Assembly (NCBI RefSeq): GCF_039545795.1
Contig: NZ_CP154260.1
Span: 6,081,001 to 6,145,000, forward strand
Length of the DNA stretch: 64,000 bases
Direction of reading: 5' to 3'
Source: Chitinophaga niabensis
Lineage (GTDB): Bacteria > Bacteroidota > Bacteroidia > Chitinophagales > Chitinophagaceae
Numbering within the stretch: position 1 is the first letter of the stretch; each line of letters opens with the position of its first letter. Shown in pieces: positions 25,033 to 34,225 of the stretch. The translations under genes were made by a program, and so were the position numbers. The notes beneath the pieces are model-generated. The model was not told the origin of the DNA and did not search any database. It saw nothing but the letters and a program-made list of their open reading frames with translations.

Positions 25033-25620
25033 GTGAGCCTTCACTATTTTATCGTGTACAAGCCTTATGAGGTATTGACCCGCTTCGGGAAAGAAGGTGA
25101 TAAGGCTGTATTGTCTGATTTTTTCAAGGTCCCCCGGGACGTTTACCCGGTAGGCCGGCTGGACTATGACAGCGAGGGCCTCCTGATCCTCACCAACGAT
25201 AAATCTCTCAACCACCGCATTTTAGACCCCCAATTTGCCCATGAAAGGGAATATTGGGTACAGGTGGACGGTGCAGTGACCAATGCCGCCATTCAACAGC
25301 TCAGGGAAGGCGTTTCCATCAACATAGATGGCAAAGCTTACCGTACCCGGGGTTGTGATGCAGCCATCTTTACGGAAGACCCTTTTGTGCCGGACAGACA
25401 TCCTCCCATCCGTTTCCGCAAACATATTCCGGCCCCCTGGATCCGTTTGATATTAAGGGAAGGAAAGAACCGGCAGGTACGTAAAATGACCGCTGCTGTT
25501 GGGTTTCCAACGTTGAGGCTTATCCGTTACCGGATAGAACAACTGAGCATAGATGGCATGCAGCCCGGTGATCTTGTGGAGCTTTCCCGGCCTGCTTTAT
25601 ACAATGCGCTTTTCAAATAG
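25033..25620 (+). CDS. rluE: 23S rRNA pseudouridine synthase, RluE/RsuA type
   Basis: Isomerises a specific uridine of 23S rRNA. The 195-residue product starts at a GTG (frame: (M)SLHYFIVYKPYEVLT) and shows the RsuA/RluB/E/F core: 'YPVGRLDYDSEGLLILTND' with the catalytic Asp of GRLD, then 'HEREYWVQVDG' and 'REGKNRQVRKMTAAVGFPTLRL'. There is no N-terminal S4 domain, which is the RluE arrangement. No ATG lies between the crp start and the domain, so the GTG is the best start; upstream in-frame sequence overlaps the divergent crp gene. Confidence 0.85.
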   Translation: MSLHYFIVYKPYEVLTRFGKEGDKAVLSDFFKVPRDVYPVGRLDYDSEGLLILTNDKSLNHRILDPQFAHEREYWVQVDGAVTNAAIQQLREGVSINIDGKAYRTRGCDAAIFTEDPFVPDRHPPIRFRKHIPAPWIRLILREGKNRQVRKMTAAVGFPTLRLIRYRIEQLSIDGMQPGDLVELSRPALYNALFK

Positions 25621-25663
25621 ACCAAATGATTGTGCATCAATCAGAAATATGGCTTAATTTAAC

Positions 25664-25671
25664 TAGGTTTG
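25664..25671 (+). promoter_or_regulatory. -7 promoter element of yicC-gldH
   Basis: TAGGTTTG, exact TAnnTTTG, 18 bases before the ATG at 25690. Confidence 0.6.
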
Positions 25672-25689
25672 CCACAATAAACAGATAAT

Positions 25690-26565
25690 ATGCTCAAATC
25701 CATGACCGGCTTCGGCCGAGCGGAGATAACAAGGGGAGAAACCACCATTGTAGCAGAGATCAAATCGCTGAATGGGAAACAGTTTGAGGTGAACCTTAAG
25801 ATGTCTCCGTTGTTAAAACCCTACGAGTTCGATATCCGCAACCTCTTACAGCAGGAACTGCAACGCGGTACGCTTGATGCTACCATCAATATCAAACAGA
25901 ATGGTGCCACCCGCCCCGTGGTGATCAATACGGAGCTGGCCAGGTACTATCACCAGGCACTTTCTACTATGGCCACTGAACTGAACCTTCCCCAGGAAGA
26001 CATGCTCAATGTGCTGATGAAACTCCCGGAAGTAGTAACCCCTGCCTCTGAACAACTGGCCAAATCAGAATGGCTGGAAGTAGAAGCCATCATCCGTTCC
26101 GCTATTGCTGAAATGGATGCTCACCGTATCGATGAAGGCAATATGCTGGAAAAGGACCTACTCCTCCGCATAGATAACATCATCCTGTATACGGATAAGG
26201 TACGTGAACTGGATCCTTTAAGGAAAGACCGCGTGCGTACCAGGCTGGAATCTCTGCTGGCGGAATATGTAGGGAAGGATAATGTGGATGGCAACCGCCT
26301 GGAGCAGGAACTGATCTTTTACTTAGAAAAACTCGATATTACAGAAGAACTGACGCGCCTTGCCAATCACTGCCGCTACTTTAAAGACATCCTTGCAGAA
26401 GCAGATGCCGCTAAAGGTAAAAAGCTGGGATTTGTGTTACAGGAGATAGGCCGTGAGATCAATACAACAGGTTCCAAAGCCAACGATTCCGCTATGCAGC
26501 AATGGGTAGTGATGATGAAGGATGAACTGGAAAAAGCAAAGGAACAGGTACTGAATGTGCTGTAA
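25690..26565 (+). CDS. yicC: YicC-family endoribonuclease
   Basis: A 291-residue member of the YicC/YloC family, implicated as an endoribonuclease in RNA turnover. The N-terminal signature MLKSMTGFGRAE, 'EIKSLNGKQFEVNLKMSP' and the C-terminal DUF1732 helix 'KKLGFVLQEIGREINTTGSKAND' are all present and the length is normal. It is followed 24 bases later by gldH, probably on one message. Confidence 0.92.
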   Translation: MLKSMTGFGRAEITRGETTIVAEIKSLNGKQFEVNLKMSPLLKPYEFDIRNLLQQELQRGTLDATINIKQNGATRPVVINTELARYYHQALSTMATELNLPQEDMLNVLMKLPEVVTPASEQLAKSEWLEVEAIIRSAIAEMDAHRIDEGNMLEKDLLLRIDNIILYTDKVRELDPLRKDRVRTRLESLLAEYVGKDNVDGNRLEQELIFYLEKLDITEELTRLANHCRYFKDILAEADAAKGKKLGFVLQEIGREINTTGSKANDSAMQQWVVMMKDELEKAKEQVLNVL

Positions 26566-26589
26566 TTCCTATAAAAAGATCCCCTGAAG

Positions 26590-27075
26590 ATGAAACTGCG
26601 ATTCAATTGCCTCCTGTTATGTATGCTGGCTGTTGCCTGCAAACCACCCAGGATGGAAACCTTTGAAAAGAACCGGGACATTCCCCGTTCTCAATGGACG
26701 ATAGATAATAAACAGTCCTTTGAACTGGAACTTGCGCCGGAGGATACCGCATTCTATTACAACATGTACATCAATGTAAGGCATACGGATGCTTATCCTT
26801 ATAGCAACCTCTGGCTGCTGGTGGGAACACAGTTACCTGGAGACAGTACTTCCGCTATCCGCCGGATAGAACTTCCATTGGCCGATACGTATGGTAAATG
26901 GCTGGGAAGCGGTGTGGATGATATCTATGAACACCGCATTCCCATTCAGCAAAATGCTATCCTTCCAAAACCCGGAACTTATCGTTTTACTTTTGAGCAG
27001 AACATGCGTCAGAACCCATTGCCGGAAATGCTGAGTGTGGGGCTCCGCATAGAAAAAGCTGCTCCGCGGAAATAA
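26590..27075 (+). CDS. gldH: gliding motility lipoprotein GldH
   Basis: GldH is a lipoprotein needed for gliding and for the type IX secretion-linked motility machinery in Flavobacterium. The 161-residue product has a lipobox LAVAC (Cys17) and the family sequence 'YNMYINVRHTDAYPYSNLWLLV' and 'RFTFEQNMRQNPLPEMLSVGLRIE'. It sits between yicC and a histidine kinase whose start is seven bases after its stop. Its presence supports a Bacteroidota origin, but homologues also occur in non-gliding members. Confidence 0.88.
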   Translation: MKLRFNCLLLCMLAVACKPPRMETFEKNRDIPRSQWTIDNKQSFELELAPEDTAFYYNMYINVRHTDAYPYSNLWLLVGTQLPGDSTSAIRRIELPLADTYGKWLGSGVDDIYEHRIPIQQNAILPKPGTYRFTFEQNMRQNPLPEMLSVGLRIEKAAPRK

Positions 27076-27081
27076 TTGAGC

Positions 27082-28098
27082 ATGAAGAAATCCTCCTCCG
27101 GCCTGCAAAGCAGGAAGGTGATCACCGGCATTTATGTTTTTGTGCTGGCATATACAGTGCTTCAGCTGTTATGGTGGGGAGTCCTGCTGCATCAGCAAAG
27201 CAAACAGATTGCAAAGTATGAGCAGCTGGAACTGACGCACCGGGTACAGGAACTTACACAGCCTGCGCAATTCATGTCTGAAATGCAAAGGCTGCATAAA
27301 GAACAGCAGATGCGTACGTTCAAATATGTTGGGGAAGGCATCATTTTCCTGGTACTGATCCTTGCAGGCGCTGCACTCGTTTACCGTGCTGTATGGAAAC
27401 AAATGAAACTCTCCCAGCAACAGCAGAACTTTATGATGGCAGTGACGCATGAACTGAAAAGCCCCATCGCTGTCGCTAAACTTAACCTCGAAACATTAAG
27501 GAAGCATAAACTGGATGAAGAGAAACGGTTAAAGTTGCTGGATACTACTATCCGGGAAACCAACCGGCTGGACCAGCTATGTAATAACATCCTGCTGGCC
27601 TCCCAGTTTGAACATCAGAAGTACCAGCCTTTCCTGGAACAGCTGGATTTTTCCAGCCTGCTGAAAAGCAGTATGGAAGAATTACAAGGCCGTATTGCCA
27701 GCCATCCCATAAAAGCCGATATTGCACCTTATATATGGCTGAACGCGGATAAGTTCATGATGCAGCTGATGCTGAACAATCTTGTGGAGAATGCCGTTAA
27801 ATATGCTCCCAAGGGTTCTGAGATCAACGTCCGGCTCTTTATTGAAGAAGAAACGTTAAAACTTACGGTATCGGATGAAGGAGAGGGTATACCACCGGCA
27901 GAAAGGAATAAGATCTTCCTGAAATTCTACCGCATTGGTAACGAAAACACCCGTAAATCCAAAGGTTCAGGTCTTGGACTATACCTGACCAAAAAGATCG
28001 TGGAACAGCATGGAGGCACTATTACCGTAAGGGATCATACCCCAAAAGGCACCTGCTTTGAGATCACCTGGAATGATTATTCCTTACAATCTGTATAA
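27082..28098 (+). CDS. membrane sensor histidine kinase (HisKA type)
   Basis: A 338-residue kinase with two membrane helices (about 13-36 and 83-103) framing a short, 45-residue outer region, then HisKA with MMAVTHELKSPIAVAKLNLETL (His123) and an intact HATPase: N box 'LNNLVENAVKYAP', G1 'DEGEGIPP', F box 'FLKFYRIG', G2 'KGSGLGLYLTKKIVEQHGG'. The OmpR-type regulator 60 bases downstream is its natural partner. No HAMP domain is obvious. The signal is unknown. ATG 27082 is preferred to the TTG two codons upstream. Confidence 0.9.
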   Translation: MKKSSSGLQSRKVITGIYVFVLAYTVLQLLWWGVLLHQQSKQIAKYEQLELTHRVQELTQPAQFMSEMQRLHKEQQMRTFKYVGEGIIFLVLILAGAALVYRAVWKQMKLSQQQQNFMMAVTHELKSPIAVAKLNLETLRKHKLDEEKRLKLLDTTIRETNRLDQLCNNILLASQFEHQKYQPFLEQLDFSSLLKSSMEELQGRIASHPIKADIAPYIWLNADKFMMQLMLNNLVENAVKYAPKGSEINVRLFIEEETLKLTVSDEGEGIPPAERNKIFLKFYRIGNENTRKSKGSGLGLYLTKKIVEQHGGTITVRDHTPKGTCFEITWNDYSLQSV

Positions 28099-28160
28099 AA
28101 TTAACCAGTTGTGCGTAATTTTATAGGCAATTACCGTTCACCATTCACCAATGCATCAAT

Positions 28161-28871
28161 ATGAAGGAAGCGACGAAAGCATCAATATTGCTGGTAGAAG
28201 ATGAAGAAAATCTCCAGGAAGCACTTAAGCTGAACCTGGAGCTGGAAGGATATGAGGTAACGGCTGTGGACAATGGGACCAGTGCATTGAAAGCCGTTAA
28301 GAACGAATACTTTGACCTGATCATTCTCGATATCATGCTGCCCGAGATGGACGGCATCGCTGTGTGCGAAAACATCCGCATTCAGAATAATGAAGTGCCC
28401 ATCCTGTTCCTCAGCGCCAAAAATAGCAGTGCAGACAGAGTGCTGGGGCTGAAAAAAGGCGGGGACGACTACATGACCAAGCCCTTCAACCTGGAAGAAC
28501 TGCTCCTCCGCGTAGAGAAGCTGATCGTAAAGAACAAAAAGATCCAGGAAAAGGATAACGTACCCAATATCTACCGCTTTGGCAATAATATGATAGACTT
28601 TGCTGCACAAGAATGTGTAGGTAAAGACGGCAAACACCATGAGCTCTCCAAAAAAGAGACCATGCTGCTGAAACTGCTCATAGAAAACAAAGGCGAGGTA
28701 GTAACCCGCGAAAAGATCCTCCAGGTGGTTTGGGGTTATAATGTTTACCCTACAACCCGTACCATAGACAACTTTATCCTCAATTTCCGCAAGTATTTTG
28801 AGCAGGACAGCCGCAATTCCCAGTACTTTCATTCCGTTCGCGGAGTAGGGTATAAGTTCACAGATGGCTGA
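28161..28871 (+). CDS. OmpR-family response regulator
   Basis: A 236-residue regulator: receiver domain with acidic pair Glu13/Asp14 (LLVEDEENL), phospho-acceptor Asp57 in LIILDIMLPEMDG, and Lys108-region 'YMTKPFNL'; C-terminal winged helix (about 135-236) with 'ELSKKETMLLKLLIENKGEVVTREKIL' and 'RTIDNFILNFRKYF...VRGVGYKF'. It is directly downstream of the histidine kinase gene, forming a standard two-component pair. Confidence 0.92.
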   Translation: MKEATKASILLVEDEENLQEALKLNLELEGYEVTAVDNGTSALKAVKNEYFDLIILDIMLPEMDGIAVCENIRIQNNEVPILFLSAKNSSADRVLGLKKGGDDYMTKPFNLEELLLRVEKLIVKNKKIQEKDNVPNIYRFGNNMIDFAAQECVGKDGKHHELSKKETMLLKLLIENKGEVVTREKILQVVWGYNVYPTTRTIDNFILNFRKYFEQDSRNSQYFHSVRGVGYKFTDG

Positions 28872-28957
28872 TCACCAACTATCCCCCCTCCGCTGCCATC
28901 CGTAAGGCTGCTGCTGCCAGCTACTCAATCCCCCTTTTTCAGGGTGGGAAACAGGGC

Positions 28958-28965
28958 TATATTTG
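28958..28965 (+). promoter_or_regulatory. -7 promoter element of the LytS/LytTR pair
   Basis: TATATTTG, exact TAnnTTTG, 22 bases before the ATG at 28988. Confidence 0.55.
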
Positions 28966-28987
28966 GCAGGCTTAGGAATTTTAAAGT

Positions 28988-29836
28988 ATGTATAACCCCC
29001 TTAACGGATCCATCATATTGTATACATCATGCATTGTTCAACCCTTAACGGGAAAAACGGTCTACTGGATCATTTTTTTTGTGGTCATCGGAATACTCGG
29101 AGCATTATTCTGGTGGCGGGAGAAGAAACTTCGCAGAAATATGCAGGCAAGGATCGCAGCACAAAGAAGCCGCGCGTCCCTGGAATTGCATGCATTCCAA
29201 TCCCAGATGGACCCCCATTTCATCTTCAACAGTCTGAATGCTATTCATAGTTATATCCTCTCCGCCAGTACGGAACAGGCCTCTACTTACCTTACCCGCT
29301 TTTCCCGCCTGATGCGTTTTACGCTGGAGAACAGCAGCAAGGAATGGATACCATTGGAAGAAGAACTGGAAACACTTGAACTCTATCTGCAACTGGAACA
29401 ACTGCGGTTTGAAGGACAGTTTGAGTATGAAATACACACTGCCCCTTCATTGGATCTGCAGATGCTGGTACCTCCTTTCATTGTTCAACCTTATATTCAA
29501 AATGCCATCTGGTACCGGCTTTTACAAAAAACACCGGAACATAAAGGCATGATCAGGATAGAAATTGGGCAGAATGAAGATGAAGTGTTCATCCGTGTAG
29601 AAGATAATGGTGTGGCAAGGCAAAGCATGTTTCACCACCACCAGCAAAGAACTGCAGGTACCCGTGTGGCAGCTGAAAGGCTCCACTGGATGAATGCCCG
29701 CTATCATACACATGCGGCTATCAGTACCGGTCACCTGTTTGACCCCCATCATAATAAGACGGGTACTTACACCCTTTTTCACTTCCCCAATGTCACTACC
29801 ACCTCTCTTCCCGAAGAAGAGCAGATTTTTAAGTAA
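28988..29836 (+). CDS. LytS-type histidine kinase, ATP-binding motifs degenerate
   Basis: A 282-residue protein: one membrane helix (about 24-43), a short coiled segment, the His_kinase box QMDPHFIFNSLNAIHSYI (His77) and an HATPase-like domain. The N box reads IQNAIWYRL (Gln171-Asn172) where the family normally has ENAIWHGL, and the G box reads EDNGVARQ (206-211) instead of DNGIGR. These changes may weaken ATP binding or kinase activity. It is 51 bases upstream of a LytTR regulator, its expected partner. Confidence 0.82.
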   Translation: MYNPLNGSIILYTSCIVQPLTGKTVYWIIFFVVIGILGALFWWREKKLRRNMQARIAAQRSRASLELHAFQSQMDPHFIFNSLNAIHSYILSASTEQASTYLTRFSRLMRFTLENSSKEWIPLEEELETLELYLQLEQLRFEGQFEYEIHTAPSLDLQMLVPPFIVQPYIQNAIWYRLLQKTPEHKGMIRIEIGQNEDEVFIRVEDNGVARQSMFHHHQQRTAGTRVAAERLHWMNARYHTHAAISTGHLFDPHHNKTGTYTLFHFPNVTTTSLPEEEQIFK

Positions 29837-29887
29837 ATTCGATGTGCGAATAGTGAACAGAGGATCAACCAAAAGCATTTTACCTAT

Positions 29888-30631
29888 ATGCACGCCGTTA
29901 TTATAGATGATGAGAAACATTGCCGCGATGTGCTGCAAATGCTAATAGAACGCCATTGTCCGGAAGTAACGATAGACGCCCTTTGCGGGGATCCGGAAGA
30001 AGCTTTGAAAGTGATCGAAAGATTGCAACCTCAGCTTGTTTTCCTGGATGTGGAAATGCCCGGCATGAATGGGTTCGAATTACTTGAATCCTGCGTCCGC
30101 CGCAGCTTTTCAGTGATATTCACCACTGCTTACGATCAATATGCCATCAAAGCCATCCGGCATAGCGCCCTGGATTTTTTATTAAAGCCTATCGATAAAG
30201 ATGAGCTGGTGCAAAGTGTGCAAAAAGCACTCACACAAACCGCTAATTCCGCTACCAAGGTAGATGCCCTCCTGCAATTCCTGCATCAGCATGTACAGCC
30301 GAACGAAAGGCTGGCCCTGCCTACGGAAGATGGTTTGCGCATGATACCGGTAAAAGATATCACCTATTGCGAATCCGCCGGTGGTTATACGAAAGTGTTC
30401 ATGGCACAGCAGGGTACGCCTACACTCATTTGCAGATCCCTGAAAGAAGTGGAAGAAGCTTTGAGAGAGAAAGGCTTCTTCAGGGTGCATAACAGTTATC
30501 TCATCAATCTCTCCTATATGCACAAGTACATTAAGGGAGATGGCGGCGAGATCATTATGACGGATGGAAAGAATATCCCCGTTTCACGGAACCGCAAACA
30601 GGATTTTTTAATGCGGATAGAAAGGTTATAG
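29888..30631 (+). CDS. LytTR-family response regulator
   Basis: A 247-residue regulator with a receiver domain (Asp7/Asp8 in VIIDDEKH, phospho-acceptor Asp54 in LVFLDVEMPGMNG, Lys near 'FLLKPIDKDE') and a C-terminal LytTR DNA-binding domain (about 140-247: 'TEDGLRMIPVKDITYCESAGGYTKVF', 'FFRVHNSYLINLSYM', 'IPVSRNRKQDFL'). Partner of the upstream LytS-type protein. Its stop overlaps the convergent batE stop by six bases. Confidence 0.9.
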   Translation: MHAVIIDDEKHCRDVLQMLIERHCPEVTIDALCGDPEEALKVIERLQPQLVFLDVEMPGMNGFELLESCVRRSFSVIFTTAYDQYAIKAIRHSALDFLLKPIDKDELVQSVQKALTQTANSATKVDALLQFLHQHVQPNERLALPTEDGLRMIPVKDITYCESAGGYTKVFMAQQGTPTLICRSLKEVEEALREKGFFRVHNSYLINLSYMHKYIKGDGGEIIMTDGKNIPVSRNRKQDFLMRIERL

Positions 30632-31381
30632 GTTGCGGATATCTTTCACGGCTATCCAACCGGTTTTACCATCAGACAACCGTACCTTGGAAAAATCTTT
30701 TGTGCTGTCCAGTACCTTTATTTTAATCCCTTCCTTTATTTCGAAGAGGTCTTTGCTGCCTTCATCCGGTGCGGATTTCACTTTGCCATTCTTCATTACA
30801 ATGGCGCTTCCGCTGTTGTAGGCTTTATTCTGCATCCAGATAGCCATACTGAAATATCCAATGAACAGGATACCTGCAACGAGCATCCCCCAACGAAAAA
30901 CAGGGCGTTTCATATTGGGCACGAAAAAATAAACGATGGCCAGTGCGGCCAGGATCCAGCAAAACACAATACTACCGGTAGCCCATCCTGCAGCAGTATG
31001 TATCACCTGTAACTGCAGCCACCATTTTTCAAAGAAGAGCAGTGGTAATGATTCCAGGTTATTCCCTACCTGCTGATTAGCCAGTGCCAGGTTCTGTTCT
31101 ATCTGTTCATCTCCCGGTTTAAGGCTGAGGGCTTTTTCAAAACTATATACGGCCATGCCGGTCTGGCTGCTTTTATAATAAGCATTCCCTGCATTGTAGT
31201 AAAGGTCTGCCACCTGGTAACCGGAGTCTATCAGCTGCTGGTATTTATCCGCGGCTTCTGCATATTTCTTCTGTTCATACAGCTTGTTGGCTTCCGTGAA
31301 CAGAACAGGGTCCTGCGCATACAGCGCAGTACCTAAGAACAATAAGATGTATAACAGGGGATTTACGAATGAACGCATCAT
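30626..31381 (-). CDS. batE: BatE-like TPR and SH3 domain membrane protein
   Basis: A 251-residue protein with a signal peptide (ILLFLGTALYAQ), tetratricopeptide repeats (about 25-110, 'YYNAGNAYYKSSQTGMAVYSFEKAL'), two membrane helices (about 130-180) and a C-terminal SH3-like domain ending 'SDGKTGWIAVKDIRNL'. This is the layout of BatE of the Bacteroides aerotolerance operon. It follows the batD-like gene by about seven bases. BatA, BatB and BatC genes are not in the window. Confidence 0.8.
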   Translation of the reverse strand: MMRSFVNPLLYILLFLGTALYAQDPVLFTEANKLYEQKKYAEAADKYQQLIDSGYQVADLYYNAGNAYYKSSQTGMAVYSFEKALSLKPGDEQIEQNLALANQQVGNNLESLPLLFFEKWWLQLQVIHTAAGWATGSIVFCWILAALAIVYFFVPNMKRPVFRWGMLVAGILFIGYFSMAIWMQNKAYNSGSAIVMKNGKVKSAPDEGSKDLFEIKEGIKIKVLDSTKDFSKVRLSDGKTGWIAVKDIRNL

Positions 31382-31387
31382 AGTCTA

Positions 31388-33325
31388 TTATTTTCCGGCC
31401 CTTCCTTTTAGTTCTTCTTCAACAGAACTGATCACCTGCACAGCCTGCTGGTAAGCATCCTGGCGATGTTCATTACTGCTCACAGGCGCATAGAGTGCTG
31501 TTTCGCATCTGTCTATCAGTTCTATCAATTGTAATTTGGTTGTTTCTTTCAGCCGGTCGCCCAGTTTATCCTGCACCACCTGTTTGCTCAGCTCTGCCAT
31601 GGGGATCTTTAACTTGTGGCTGAGGTATCCCCAGGTAGCACGGGAAGTTTCTTCATAGAACGCTTTGTCTTTTCCCTCTTTCAGATAACGTGCCGCCAGT
31701 TCCAACCGTTTCAACGCTACTTTGTTGGCATGTTTATGTTTCAACATGGCCACATTGCTCTGCTTAAAGTTTTCACGTTTGCGGTACCAGGCCATTCCTG
31801 CTACACCCAGTAAAGGTAATAATAACAGGATCCAGAAAAGGGGTTTACCAAAGAAGAAGGGGCTGTGTTTACTCCAGCGCTGACCGGAAGTACGGATATT
31901 ACCCAGTTCCGTTTTGCCGCCGAAGTCTTCTTTTTCTTTCTTCGCCAGTTTACCTGCAATCACATGTAAAGGGAAGGCGGAAGACTGTAATACTTTATAG
32001 GCATTGGCGGCAGGATCAAAATACGAGAACTCTACCGGTGGTAAAGTATGCTCTCCTTTTTCCTGCGGCATTAATACATACTGGAAGATCCGGGAACCGC
32101 TGAGCGGGTTACTGTTCTTATCGATATTGTCGGACAGTGTGGGATCATATTTCTCGAATGCAGTCGGAATGTTTAAAGGCGGCGGATTCAGGAGGTTCAC
32201 ATTTCCCTGCCCTGCAATCGTCACTTTCAGTGTGAGGGCATCATCTGTGCTAAGGTCTTTTTTATCCGCAACGGCCGTCATGGTGAAACGCCCTACGGCT
32301 CCATTGAAACTGGCCGGGCGCCCTGCAGTGGGTAATGGTTTCACATTGATCTTCACTACCGGGCTTTGGATTTTATAGGGTACTACTTCGTATTGTGGAT
32401 TGCCGAAGGGATCATCAAAGAACGGATCATCAAATGGGCTTGCGCCGAATGCATCCCTGAAAGGATCATCACCGGACCTTTTCTTTCTTGCGCTGGCCAT
32501 GGTTACCAAATGCACCTGGTTATCCACTTCTGCGGGATCCAGTTCCAGCTGGCCGGATTGTAAGGGGAATAATAATGTTTTTCGGATGGTGAATACTTTA
32601 TACCGTTCTCCGTTCACGATCTCTTCTGTTGCCTGCGGAGGATTGGGCAGTTCAATATCCCTTGCTGAAAACCCTTTGAATGCAGGCACTTTGGTAACGC
32701 TTGAATTTGTCGGGAGGCGGGTATAGAGTTTATAAGTAGCTGTTAATTGCTCTCCTTCGTATACAGTGGTTTTGTCTACGTCAACCCGCACAAAAAGGTT
32801 CCTGCGCAGTTTCTCTTTTACATCTTCTCCTTTCTTTAAAATGCCGGGCTGATTTTCATATCCGTTATCAGGGAATGCTCTCCGTTGATAAGGCTGTTGT
32901 TGCTGCTGCGGTAATTGCGCGCCCTGCCCTCCTTTCACCACTTCAATATTCACGGGGTTACTTTTCACCAGTTTGCCATCTACCCTTGCGGTGGCTCCGG
33001 GAATGGTGAAAGAACCTGCTTTTGTTGGCTGCAAGATGTAACTGAATGCGATATAGTCTGTGCCCTTTCCATTCACATAGGAACTCCCCTGCATTTGCTG
33101 AGGCCCCTGTACAACATTAAAGCCGGTGAATTGTGGTGGCGAGAACTGGCTGAGGTTAACAGGATTTTCCAGCATGAACTGAATATGCACCATCTCATCC
33201 ATTGCGATGGTATTCGTGTTCACAGCTGTGGTAAAACGAAATGTCTGCGCGACAGTTGTAAGTGTTGCTGCACAAATCACAAGCAGCGTTAGTAGATACT
33301 TTTTCAAACTGATATTGAAGTTCAT
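31388..33325 (-). CDS. batD: BatD-like protein (oxygen-tolerance family)
   Basis: A 645-residue membrane-anchored protein: signal peptide 'LLTLLVICAATLTTVAQ', tandem beta-sandwich modules typical of BatD ('VDEMVHIQFMLENPVNL' region, 'SYILQPTKAGSFTIPGATARVDGK', 'VNVEVVKGG'), a C-terminal membrane helix (about 505-525, 'FWILLLLPLLGVAGMAWY') and a cytoplasmic helical tail. BatD is thought to act with BatA/B VWA proteins and a MoxR ATPase in the envelope. The ATG at 33325 is preferred to one seven codons upstream because it fits the signal peptide; a -7 box ends eight bases before it. Confidence 0.85.
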   Translation of the reverse strand: MNFNISLKKYLLTLLVICAATLTTVAQTFRFTTAVNTNTIAMDEMVHIQFMLENPVNLSQFSPPQFTGFNVVQGPQQMQGSSYVNGKGTDYIAFSYILQPTKAGSFTIPGATARVDGKLVKSNPVNIEVVKGGQGAQLPQQQQQPYQRRAFPDNGYENQPGILKKGEDVKEKLRRNLFVRVDVDKTTVYEGEQLTATYKLYTRLPTNSSVTKVPAFKGFSARDIELPNPPQATEEIVNGERYKVFTIRKTLLFPLQSGQLELDPAEVDNQVHLVTMASARKKRSGDDPFRDAFGASPFDDPFFDDPFGNPQYEVVPYKIQSPVVKINVKPLPTAGRPASFNGAVGRFTMTAVADKKDLSTDDALTLKVTIAGQGNVNLLNPPPLNIPTAFEKYDPTLSDNIDKNSNPLSGSRIFQYVLMPQEKGEHTLPPVEFSYFDPAANAYKVLQSSAFPLHVIAGKLAKKEKEDFGGKTELGNIRTSGQRWSKHSPFFFGKPLFWILLLLPLLGVAGMAWYRKRENFKQSNVAMLKHKHANKVALKRLELAARYLKEGKDKAFYEETSRATWGYLSHKLKIPMAELSKQVVQDKLGDRLKETTKLQLIELIDRCETALYAPVSSNEHRQDAYQQAVQVISSVEEELKGRAGK

Positions 33326-33333
33326 CCTGGAAA

Positions 33334-33341
33334 CAAATTTA
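33334..33341 (-). promoter_or_regulatory. -7 promoter element of batD-batE
   Basis: Minus strand TAAATTTG, exact TAnnTTTG, eight bases before the ATG at 33325. Confidence 0.45.
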
Positions 33342-33421
33342 ACCAATGCTTACGGGGCCTATTGCGATCACGCGTTAAAAGTTAGTTAAAAATCTTGTAA
33401 GATTAGCCACTAGTAAGGATT

Positions 33422-34129
33422 TCACTCAATATCACCCAACATAGGGCGCATGAGTATATCTTCTACAACTGCCTGCTGGCTAAGGTTATACGCGGCCCAT
33501 ATCATGGCTGCCACATCTTCTGGTTCCATCAAACGCCCTGCAGGACCGTCAAATCCTTGCCAGGAAGCTGTTAAAGTGGGGCCTGGACTGATAGAGGTGA
33601 CCTTTACATTATGGGGCTTCAGCTCTTCCCGGAGGTTCTGGGAGAAACCCAGGAGCGCGAACTTGGTAATGCTATAGGATCCGCCATTGGGGTATGCTTT
33701 ATGGCTGGCTGTAGAGCAAAGATTGAAGATATGCCCTTTTTTTGCCGCTTTCATACCAGGCAGGAGATCGCGGGTAAGATGGTAGGCGCTGTAGAGGTTT
33801 ACGGCCATCATTTTTTCCAGGTGCCCGTCTTCTTCCTCATGTACGGCACCAGGTACAAAAATACCTGCGTTGTTCACGAGTATGGCTGGGGCGGCTCCAA
33901 AGAACGTACGTACTTTTTGCCCGAAAGCCAGTACCTGCGCCTTATCACTCATATCTACCTTTTCTGCCAGTACTTTTACATGTTGCCGTTGTGCGGTAAC
34001 GGCTGCTGTTGCTTCTTCCAATGCGGAAGTATTGCGTGCACAAATGGCGATATCAAATCCTTCTGCGGCCAGCTTTATGGCCACTGCCCTGCCAATTCCT
34101 TTACTGGCCCCGGTTATTATTGCATACAT
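33422..34129 (-). CDS. short-chain dehydrogenase/reductase
   Basis: A 235-residue classical SDR: MYAIITGASKGIGRAVAI gives the TGxxxGIG cofactor loop, LVNNAGIF the NNAG motif, and STASHKAYPNGGSYSITK the catalytic Ser, Tyr and Lys. It resembles 3-ketoacyl-ACP reductase-like and sepiapterin reductase-like SDRs, but the substrate is not predictable. An upstream ATG at 34261 would overlap the divergent YjjG promoter and add 44 unrelated residues, so 34129 is used. Confidence 0.87.
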   Translation of the reverse strand: MYAIITGASKGIGRAVAIKLAAEGFDIAICARNTSALEEATAAVTAQRQHVKVLAEKVDMSDKAQVLAFGQKVRTFFGAAPAILVNNAGIFVPGAVHEEEDGHLEKMMAVNLYSAYHLTRDLLPGMKAAKKGHIFNLCSTASHKAYPNGGSYSITKFALLGFSQNLREELKPHNVKVTSISPGPTLTASWQGFDGPAGRLMEPEDVAAMIWAAYNLSQQAVVEDILMRPMLGDIE

Positions 34130-34184
34130 ACCTCTAAAATAAGCTAATGCGGCATTCCCCCAAACAGGTGTGCGCGGGAAATAG

Positions 34185-34192
34185 TAAATTTG
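34185..34192 (+). promoter_or_regulatory. -7 promoter element of the YjjG-like gene
   Basis: TAAATTTG, exact TAnnTTTG, 33 bases before the ATG at 34226. Confidence 0.6.
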
Positions 34193-34225
34193 TAGCGGAG
34201 AACATTGCCAACGACCCGATTTTTT

